Positions 40,255 to 46,265 of a stretch of 46,265 nt of DNA are shown here, one piece after another (positions within the stretch are counted from its first letter, which is position 1; each line of letters starts with the position of its first letter). Source of the DNA: a virus. A program made the position numbers and the translations under genes. The DNA is taken from positions 1 to 46,265 of the IMG/VR virus record IMGVR_UViG_3300045738_000193; one strand, given 5' to 3'. The notes under the pieces are model-generated. The model saw only the letters and a program-made list of their open reading frames with translations. It ran no database searches and had not been told where the DNA came from.

Positions 40255-41136
40255 ATGTCAGAACTATTAACTGTAGAATCACAGAAAACAGCAGGCTTTA
40301 TAAATCCTAATCACGTCAATGCTAATAGAGACCGAGTCCAGAAAGAAGAAGAGGAACTGGAGGAGCTAATAAAGGCTAACGCTGAAGGAGCAGAACCTGA
40401 AGAGGAACTAGCAGAAGCGCCTGCTGAGGACCGTGAGGAAATGGTAGAAGTATCTGGGGAGGAGAGGACCTTTAAGAAGAGGTACAGCGATCTACGGACA
40501 CACTCTAATAAGCAAGTAGAAGAGATAAAGTACCTTAAAGAGCAGCTAGACTCTGTAGTTAATGCCCCTGTCCTGCGCCCCCCTAAGTCTGACGAAGAGA
40601 TTTCAGAGTGGGCCGATCAGTATCCAGATGTTGCTGCTATTGTGGAGACCATAGCTACTAAGAAAGCGCAAGAAAAGTTTGATGAGGCAGACGCCCGACT
40701 TCACGAGATTGACAAAATTACTGCGGAAGCATCCCGTGTTAAACTAGAGAACAAGATTAGGGAGTCTCACTTAGACTTTGATACACTGCGAGATAGTGAT
40801 GAATTTCATGACTGGGCAGGAGAACAGCCTAAGTGGGTACAGGATGCCCTATACGAGAACAGTGATGACCCAGCATCTGTAGTACGTGTCATTGATCTAT
40901 ATAAGATTGATCATGGCATGGAGCTAACAGCTAAGAAAGCAGCAATTAAGAAGGCTGCTAAAGTAGTAGCTACAAAGCGTGGTGCTAAACCTAGCACAGA
41001 CAGTACTGCTGCACACATTAGGGAGTCTCAGGTACACGCAATGACTCCAACAGAGTACGCCGCTAATGCGGAAACTATTGATGAAGCAATCCGCACAGGC
41101 AAATTTGTTTACGACATGTCTGGCGGAGCTAGGTAA
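40255..41136 (+). CDS. Capsid scaffolding protein
   Basis: 293 residues, highly charged and helical. Residues 30-75 are Glu/Ala-rich (EEEELEELIKANAEGAEPEEELAEAPAE), then a coiled-coil region (RYSDLRTHSNKQVEEIKYLKEQLDSV), then a basic C-terminal part (AKKAAIKKAAKVVATKRG) that would contact the capsid. This composition, and its place directly before the capsid gene, match podovirus scaffolds. It guides procapsid assembly and leaves before maturation. Confidence 0.8.
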   Translation: MSELLTVESQKTAGFINPNHVNANRDRVQKEEEELEELIKANAEGAEPEEELAEAPAEDREEMVEVSGEERTFKKRYSDLRTHSNKQVEEIKYLKEQLDSVVNAPVLRPPKSDEEISEWADQYPDVAAIVETIATKKAQEKFDEADARLHEIDKITAEASRVKLENKIRESHLDFDTLRDSDEFHDWAGEQPKWVQDALYENSDDPASVVRVIDLYKIDHGMELTAKKAAIKKAAKVVATKRGAKPSTDSTAAHIRESQVHAMTPTEYAANAETIDEAIRTGKFVYDMSGGAR

Positions 41137-41162
41137 AAAGTAAATAAAAGTAAAGAAACTTG

Positions 41163-41190
41163 TTGACATTTACACATTAATGAGTATAAC
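41163..41190 (+). promoter_or_regulatory. Sigma70-like promoter for the capsid gene
   Basis: TTGACA (41163-41168), a 16-base spacer, TATAAC (41185-41190), followed by TATATATA. It shares hexamers and TATAACTAT context with the promoter at 30937. Confidence 0.7.
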
Positions 41191-41225
41191 TATATATATA
41201 CGTGTAGTTCAACAATTATACTAGT

Positions 41226-41256
41226 AGTATCAGCCCCATGTAGGCTACCTGATACT
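41226..41256 (+). other. Inverted repeat in the capsid leader
   Basis: AGTATCAG (41226-41233) and CTGATACT (41249-41256), an 8-bp perfect stem with a 15-base loop, just after the predicted transcription start. Confidence 0.55.
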
Positions 41257-41334
41257 TCTCCACTACACTATACAACCAAGCCTAAACATACCGTACTAAG
41301 ACTTACCTGTTTAAACATGGGCCCGACACTGTAG

Positions 41335-41348
41335 GACTAGGCCTAGTC
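41335..41348. other. Perfect 14-bp palindrome GACTAGGCCTAGTC
   Basis: Fully self-complementary with no loop, in the untranslated leader about 95 bases before the capsid ATG. It suits a dimeric DNA-binding protein better than an RNA hairpin. Confidence 0.6.
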
Positions 41349-41441
41349 TCTACATAGTTGCACCCCAGTAATGAACAGCCTCTTGATGGGACGTTTTGCT
41401 TATACAATAATAAGCCAACCCAATCTGAGGAGATATATACT

Positions 41442-42515
41442 ATGGCTTTTTCTTCTGCATCAGGTTACACCAACTTGCCAAATGGCAATTTTTCGTCTGT
41501 AATCTATTCAAAAAAGGTACAGCTTGCTTTCCGTAAATCTACGGTTGTAGGTGATGTAACCAACTCTGACTATTTTGGTGAGATTGCCAATCAAGGCGAT
41601 ACCGTTAAAATCATCAAAGAACCCGAGGTTTCCGTTAGCGCATATAAACGTGGTACTACCATTTCTGCGCAAGACCTTACAGACGCCGACTTCTCTCTTG
41701 TTATTGACCGTGCGAACTATTTTGCGTTCAAAGTCGACGACATTGAAGAGGCCCATAGCCATGTAAACTTCCTTGATCTAGCTACAAACCGTGCGGCATT
41801 TCGCCTAGCGGATCAGCATGACCAAGAAGTACTAGGCTACCTGTCCGGCTATAAGCAGTCTGCTTTGCATGGTAACGCTGACACAGTTAATACTACTGTC
41901 AACGGCACTAAGGCAAATTCGTCTGCTGGCTCAGATGAGCTTCTAGCCGCAAACAAACTGAAGAAGAGTTCCTTTGGCAACATCACTACTGCTAGTGCTG
42001 CCGACCACTCTATTCCAGTTTCAGCACGTCTTCCAGGTGCAACAGCACTTCCGACAGCTACTGTTTCTCCAGCCATGTTGGTAGCCCGTATGGGTCGCCT
42101 AATGGATACAGGAAATGTAGACAAGGATGGTCGTTGGGTTATCGTTGACCCAATCCTAATGGAAGTACTAATGGACGAGGATTCTCGCTTCCTTAATGCT
42201 GACTTCGGTGACTCTGGTTCCTTGCGCAATGGTCTAGTGCTTAAGAACTGGAATGGCTTCCGTGTATATGTATCCAACAATCTCCCTGCCGTAGGCACGG
42301 GTGCTGGTACATCAGGAACAGCCAACCAAAATACCAACTATGGTGTTATTGTTGCGGGGCACGACTCCGCAGTAGCAACCGCCGAGCAGATCAACAAAAC
42401 GGAAAACTACCGTGACCCTGATTCGTTCGCTGACATCGTTAGAGGTATGCATCTGTATGGTAGAAAAATTCTACGTCCAGAAGCTATTATTACCGCTAAG
42501 TATAATGTAGCGTAG
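41442..42515 (+). CDS. Major capsid protein
   Basis: 357 residues from ATG 41442 (MAFSSASGYTNLPNGNFS), with GAGGAG about 10 bases upstream; an in-frame upstream opening has no ribosome site. HK97-fold features: an N-arm with VVGDVTNSDYFGEIANQGDTVKIIKEPEVSV, ANYFAFKVDDIEEAHSHVN, a long P-domain-like helix region, VIVDPILMEVLMDEDSRFLNADFGDSGSLRNGLVLKNWNGFRVYVSNNLP and a C-terminal MHLYGRKILRPEAIITAKYNVA. Codon use differs somewhat from its neighbours (more CGT, GGT), as expected for a highly expressed gene. It has its own promoter and is followed by a terminator-like stem. Confidence 0.93.
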   Translation: MAFSSASGYTNLPNGNFSSVIYSKKVQLAFRKSTVVGDVTNSDYFGEIANQGDTVKIIKEPEVSVSAYKRGTTISAQDLTDADFSLVIDRANYFAFKVDDIEEAHSHVNFLDLATNRAAFRLADQHDQEVLGYLSGYKQSALHGNADTVNTTVNGTKANSSAGSDELLAANKLKKSSFGNITTASAADHSIPVSARLPGATALPTATVSPAMLVARMGRLMDTGNVDKDGRWVIVDPILMEVLMDEDSRFLNADFGDSGSLRNGLVLKNWNGFRVYVSNNLPAVGTGAGTSGTANQNTNYGVIVAGHDSAVATAEQINKTENYRDPDSFADIVRGMHLYGRKILRPEAIITAKYNVA

Positions 42516-42527
42516 ATAATAAATTAG

Positions 42528-42551
42528 GGGGCTGGGTAACTGGCCCCCTTA
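42528..42551 (+). terminator. Terminator-like stem after the capsid gene
   Basis: AGGGGGC, 10-base loop, GCCCCCT. The stem arms match those of the terminator at 10116. Only two T follow at once, with a T-run eight bases further, so it probably acts as a partial terminator that lowers expression of the tail genes relative to capsid. Confidence 0.65.
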
Positions 42552-42586
42552 CCTATGTTTTAAAAGACACTCCTGTAGGATAGCAA

Positions 42587-43294
42587 ATGGCATATACATA
42601 TTTAGACATTACCAATGAGGTTATTACCAGATTTAATGAGGTAGTACTCACAGAGTCTGGATTTGCTACATCTAGGGGATTTCAGACACAGTGTAAGAAT
42701 GCTGTGAATGATGCTATTAGTTACATTAACACAAGAGAATATAACTGGCCCTTTAACCACACCGATAAAACAGACGTACTGGTGGCAGATACTGTTAGGT
42801 ATTCTATCCCTAGTAATGCAAAGCATGTAGATTACGACACCTTCAGACTAGTTAAGGACGATTCTTTACAGTGCTCTGGAGGTGCTCTGCGCCTACTTGA
42901 TTATAAAGAGTATATTGATAAGTATATTACGCAAGAAGGTGACACAACAGGCGGGGGAATACCTACACATGTATTTAGGACCCCAGATAATAACTACGGA
43001 TTGTATCCATACCCAGATAAGGCGTATAGCCTAGCATATGAATACTTCACGTACACATCCCCCCTAACTGCAAATACAGATGTACCGTCTATCCCTGAGC
43101 AGTACCGACAAGTTATTGTGGATGGTGCTACCTCCTATGGCTTCCAGTACAGGGGCGAAGTCACACAATACCAACTTAACTTTAGTAGATTTGAAGATGG
43201 CATAAAAAGTATGCAAAGCCTGCTTGCTAATCGTGCTGATTACCTCAGGTCAACAGTGGTAAGTGGTGGCTACAATAGACTTAGGACAGTTTAA
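42587..43294 (+). CDS. Tail tube / head-tail adaptor protein (gp11-like)
   Basis: 235 residues. The opening (YLDITNEVITRFNEVVL), the AVNDAISYINTREYNWPFN segment, VRYSIPSNAKHVDYDTFRLV and PDNNYGLYPYPDKAYSLAYEYF match the tail tubular A/adaptor proteins of podoviruses, which join the portal to the nozzle. AGGA lies seven bases before the start. Its stop overlaps the next ATG by one base. Confidence 0.75.
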   Translation: MAYTYLDITNEVITRFNEVVLTESGFATSRGFQTQCKNAVNDAISYINTREYNWPFNHTDKTDVLVADTVRYSIPSNAKHVDYDTFRLVKDDSLQCSGGALRLLDYKEYIDKYITQEGDTTGGGIPTHVFRTPDNNYGLYPYPDKAYSLAYEYFTYTSPLTANTDVPSIPEQYRQVIVDGATSYGFQYRGEVTQYQLNFSRFEDGIKSMQSLLANRADYLRSTVVSGGYNRLRTV

Positions 43295-45003
43295 TGCCAG
43301 ATGAATCCGGTGTAAATTCTTTTATTTTTCCTTTGGAGGGTGGCTTAGTACTTAACCGCTCTACCTTCTCTATGCATCCAGGCATGGCTTTAGAGTTAGA
43401 AAACTTTGAGCCAGATCCCACAGGTGGATACCGCCGCATTAATGGCTATAATAAGTGGAATAGTAGTGTAGTTCCGTATACTACAGAGGACACAGAGACA
43501 GTCCTTATGTCTGCTATGTATGGTAAAGAAGTCATAGCAGCTAGAGGGGAGGCAGTATACCGTAGCACAAACGCAATAGATAAACTAAGTGCCTCAATAA
43601 GTGCAGTAGCTACTACAATAGCAGTCAGCAGTACTTCTAACTTTAGTAGCACTGGTACCGCCCTTATTGGCTCAGAGCAGATAACCTACACAGGAAAGAC
43701 TCCTGGGTCTTTAACAGGGTGCACTAGAGGGGCTAATTCCACAACAGCAGCCACGCATGCGTCCCTAGATGTAGTATCACAGTATTGGCATGTATTAGAT
43801 ACTGGAAGAACAGGTGCAGGTAAGTATAATACTCGAACGTATAACTTAGGTGGCACAGAGTATATACTATGGGCAGATGGAGTAAACGCTGCGTCGTATT
43901 TTGACGGTACTACAGTGACAGATGTTACAGGTGCATCTTCGCCTAGTGATCCCAAGTATGTAGTAGGCTTTAAAAATACTACTTTTTATGCAGGTATGTC
44001 GGCTACACAACAGGAATTAGTGTTTACAGCGCCCTACACTGTAGATGACTTCTCCGTAGCTAACGGGGCAGGAAGCATCGCTATTGATAGCCCAATAACA
44101 GCCCTTAAGGTTTTTCGTGAGCAGCTTTACATAATCGCTGAAGAACGTATTTATAGGTTATCAGGTAGTTCAGTAGTAGATTTTACTATAGAGCCTGTTA
44201 CCCGTAATATTGGGTGTAAAAATGGGGCTACTGTACAGGAGTTTGGGGGAGACATTGTTTTTCTAGGCCCTGACGGACTTCGTAGTATTGCTGCTACATC
44301 CCGTATTGGTGATGTTGAGCTAGGTACTATCAGCTCCGCTGTGCAGACTAGATTCGATAGCCTAACAGACGTAAGCGCATATGAATCTGTAGTAATTGCA
44401 GATAAGACACAGTACAGAATATTTTTTACAACAGATGGAGCAGCAGAGTCTGCTACTAAAGGTATTATATGTAGTCGTAAGGCAGACGGATATGTATTCT
44501 CTGAGATAAGGGGCATTAAGCCCTCCTGTTCGGATGTATCATCATACCAAGGAGAGTCTTATATTATACACGGTGGCTATGATGGCTATGTGTATAGGCA
44601 AGAGCAGGGAAATACATTTGATGGCACTACCATTATTGGTCGCTATAGAAGTCCTGATATTGTGTCAGAAGACGCAGGTGTTAGAAAAAATTACCATAGA
44701 GTAATTACTAATTACGCACCTACAGGAATAGTTAATGCTGACTTATTAGTTCGCTATGATTATGAGTCGCCTGACACGGCTAGACCTCTACCCTACCGAT
44801 TCGACGTAACTAATGTTGTAGCCCTTTATGGTACAGGTATTTACGGGGGTTCAACATATGGTGGCCAGACTAACCCATTAGTAAGGCAATCCATTGAAGG
44901 ATCAGGCTTTGCTATAGCACTTCGAGTAATAGACACCGCAGTATCTGCTCCGTACACTCTAAAGGGCTTCCAGCTTGAGTTTACAATAGGCGCAAGAAGA
45001 TAG
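43294..45003 (+). CDS. Tail nozzle protein (tail tubular B-like)
   Basis: 569 residues, beta-rich. It starts with FIFPLEGGLVLNRSTFSMHPGMALELENFEPDPTGGYRRINGYNKW, the typical start of podovirus nozzle/stabilisation proteins, followed by repeated strand blocks (GEAVYRST, YILWADGVNAASYFDG, ERIYRLSGSSVVDF, GGDIVFLGPDGLRSI), probably a beta-propeller. An inserted VATTIAVSSTSNFSSTGTALIGSEQITYTGKT segment (about 100-150) resembles carbohydrate-contact loops. It forms the distal tail with the adaptor and fibre. Confidence 0.8.
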   Translation: MPDESGVNSFIFPLEGGLVLNRSTFSMHPGMALELENFEPDPTGGYRRINGYNKWNSSVVPYTTEDTETVLMSAMYGKEVIAARGEAVYRSTNAIDKLSASISAVATTIAVSSTSNFSSTGTALIGSEQITYTGKTPGSLTGCTRGANSTTAATHASLDVVSQYWHVLDTGRTGAGKYNTRTYNLGGTEYILWADGVNAASYFDGTTVTDVTGASSPSDPKYVVGFKNTTFYAGMSATQQELVFTAPYTVDDFSVANGAGSIAIDSPITALKVFREQLYIIAEERIYRLSGSSVVDFTIEPVTRNIGCKNGATVQEFGGDIVFLGPDGLRSIAATSRIGDVELGTISSAVQTRFDSLTDVSAYESVVIADKTQYRIFFTTDGAAESATKGIICSRKADGYVFSEIRGIKPSCSDVSSYQGESYIIHGGYDGYVYRQEQGNTFDGTTIIGRYRSPDIVSEDAGVRKNYHRVITNYAPTGIVNADLLVRYDYESPDTARPLPYRFDVTNVVALYGTGIYGGSTYGGQTNPLVRQSIEGSGFAIALRVIDTAVSAPYTLKGFQLEFTIGARR

Positions 45004-45018
45004 AAAAAGGAATAATTC

Positions 45019-46265
45019 ATGTCCGGTTACACTAGACAATCTACATACGCAGACAGTGATGTTATTCAGGCGTCTGATACTAATGATGAGTTTACTCAGT
45101 TAGTAGCTGCTTTTAATAATGTGTCAGGCCATTCCCATGACGGCACTGCTGCTGAAGGCCCAGTGATAGGCCTTATAGGAGATGAAGGGGTAACATCCCC
45201 GCTGAATAAGATTGTTGTGGATACTACTAATAATCGCATAGGTGTGTTTGTAGATGTTAGTAGTGCAACAGTAGAACAGCTACGCTTCCAGGATGGCGCT
45301 GTAGTACCTGTCACTACTAACGATATTGATCTAGGTACTAGCCTCCTTAAATTTAAGGATGGTTATTTCTCAGGTGATTTAACAGTTGATGGTAATATTA
45401 CTCTGGGAGGCACTATTACCCTAGGTGATGCAGGTACAGATAACATTGTACTTAATGCTGAGATCAACTCTCATGTAATCCCCAATATTGACAATACATA
45501 TGACCTAGGTAGTGCCACTAAAGAATGGCGTAATATATACATAGACGGTACCGCTAACATTGACAGTTTAGTAGCTGACACTGCCGCTATCTCTGGCGGT
45601 ACTATTACAGGTATCACAGACATAGCAGTTGCAGATGGGGGTACAGGAGCCTCTAATACATCAGGTGCTCGTACAAACCTAGGCGTAGTTATCGGCACAG
45701 ATGTTCAGGCATACAGTGCTACATTGTCATCTACTACAGCAAGCTATACTACCGCAGAAGAAAGCAAACTAGCTGCTATTGAAGCTAGTGCTGACGTGAC
45801 TGACACGACTAACGTGACTGCCTCTGGTGCTCTCATGGATAGTGAGCTCACTAGTATTACAGCAGTAAAGGCACTTAACCAAGGGGTAGCTACTACAGAT
45901 ACACCTACCTTTGGTGGTATTGTCACAGCTGGCAATGTAGACGGGAGGGATGTATCAGTAGATGGTACAAAGCTAGACGGCATTGAGACACTAGCTGATG
46001 TAACCGATGTAACAAACGTAACAGCTGCTGGTGCACTTATGGACAGCGAACTTGCTGGCATAGCTGCTGTTAAAGCGACAACAGGAACCTTCCTAACAGC
46101 TGACGAAACCAAACTAGACGGCATTGAAACACTTGCTGACGTAACCGATGTAACTAATGTGACAGCTGCTGGCGCTTTGATGGACAGCGAACTTGCTGGC
46201 ATAGCTGCTGTTAAAGCGACCACAGGAACATTCCTGACGGCAGACCAGACTAAACTAGACGGCAT
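45019..46265 (+). CDS. Tail fibre protein, 3' partial
   Basis: 415 codons visible and open to the window edge. It starts MSGYTRQSTYADSDVIQASDT with AAGG eight bases before the ATG. An N-terminal tail-attachment region with VSGHSHDGTAAEGPVIG (His-Ser-His motif common in marine phage fibres) is followed by DLGTSLLKFKDGYFSGDLTVDG and DLGSATKEWRNIYIDGTA blocks. A series of 47-residue repeats (ADVTDVTNVTAAGALMDSELAG) then begins, giving a trimeric beta-helical shaft. It probably recognises the host receptor; the tip is missing. Confidence 0.85.
   Translation, partial: MSGYTRQSTYADSDVIQASDTNDEFTQLVAAFNNVSGHSHDGTAAEGPVIGLIGDEGVTSPLNKIVVDTTNNRIGVFVDVSSATVEQLRFQDGAVVPVTTNDIDLGTSLLKFKDGYFSGDLTVDGNITLGGTITLGDAGTDNIVLNAEINSHVIPNIDNTYDLGSATKEWRNIYIDGTANIDSLVADTAAISGGTITGITDIAVADGGTGASNTSGARTNLGVVIGTDVQAYSATLSSTTASYTTAEESKLAAIEASADVTDTTNVTASGALMDSELTSITAVKALNQGVATTDTPTFGGIVTAGNVDGRDVSVDGTKLDGIETLADVTDVTNVTAAGALMDSELAGIAAVKATTGTFLTADETKLDGIETLADVTDVTNVTAAGALMDSELAGIAAVKATTGTFLTADQTKLDG
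45979..46265 (+). repeat. 141-bp tandem coding repeats in the tail fibre
   Basis: Units begin at 45979, 46120 and 46261 (cut by the window end). Each encodes a 47-residue shaft repeat, and adjacent copies are nearly identical. An earlier, more diverged unit starts about 45776. Confidence 0.9.

Larger units (their letters stand above)
41137..41441 (+). promoter_or_regulatory. Capsid gene leader region (no gene)
   Basis: 305 bases without a credible gene. It holds a sigma70-like promoter (41163-41190), an 8-bp inverted repeat AGTATCAG/CTGATACT (41226-41256), a perfect 14-bp palindrome (41335-41348) and the GAGGAG ribosome site of the capsid gene. The long structured leader suggests a stable, strongly translated capsid mRNA. 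Confidence 0.7.

Noticed and set aside
45744-46265. Minus-strand frame of 173 codons at the window end
   Set aside because: Antisense shadow of the tail fibre repeats, whose plus-strand frame has a start, a ribosome site and recognisable fibre blocks.

Overview
This window is most of the genome of a tailed, podovirus-like double-stranded DNA phage, very probably marine and infecting an alphaproteobacterium. The reasons are the gene set and its order. There is a podovirus-type morphogenesis module (terminase, portal, scaffold, capsid, tail tube and nozzle, tail fibre, large internal virion proteins). Facing it is a T7-style replication module on the opposite strand (primase, helicase, family A DNA polymerase, RecB-type exonuclease, endonuclease I). 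A family A polymerase carrying a DnaJ-like zinc-finger insert is, from memory, a hallmark of the SAR116 phage HMO-2011 and its relatives, and I could not check this by search. No cellular housekeeping genes or rRNA are present.

Layout. Positions 1-10086 (+) hold the distal end of the late module: an internal virion protein cut by the window edge, a lysozyme-like protein, an HExxH protein, unknown structural proteins and a 1188-residue internal protein, closed by a terminator at 10116-10143. Positions 10163-30171 (-) are one long early and middle region that converges on that terminator. In transcription order it holds small unknown genes, a zinc-cysteine protein with an M20/M28-type peptidase, more small genes, a DUF932-like protein, a tyrosine integrase, primase, helicase, a membrane-anchored ClpP-fold protein with an SbmA/BacA-type transporter, DNA polymerase, an SSB-like protein, exonuclease, endonuclease I, DUF3310, a B12-dependent ribonucleotide reductase, tRNA-Arg(UCU) and MazG. 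Positions 30172-31285 are a gene-free divergent control region with phased repeats, an AT-rich tandem repeat (candidate origin) and promoters. Positions 31286-46265 (+) are the proximal late module from DNA packaging to the tail fibre, which runs off the end. Joining the right end to the left end through a missing stretch would give one continuous late operon, so the contig looks like an incomplete circular or permuted map.

How it works together. The early strand carries several clear TTGACA-type sigma70-like promoters, so host RNA polymerase probably reads it in segments. Nucleotide supply (RNR, MazG), replication, recombination and integration genes are packed with 1-14 base overlaps. The late strand has matching promoters before the first late gene and before the capsid gene.

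The most unusual content is the protease plus SbmA/BacA transporter pair inserted between helicase and polymerase. Next are a second metallopeptidase island, a four-copy palindromic GTCC-N6-GGAC element found only in early-strand control regions, and a linker peptide shared by two different late proteins.
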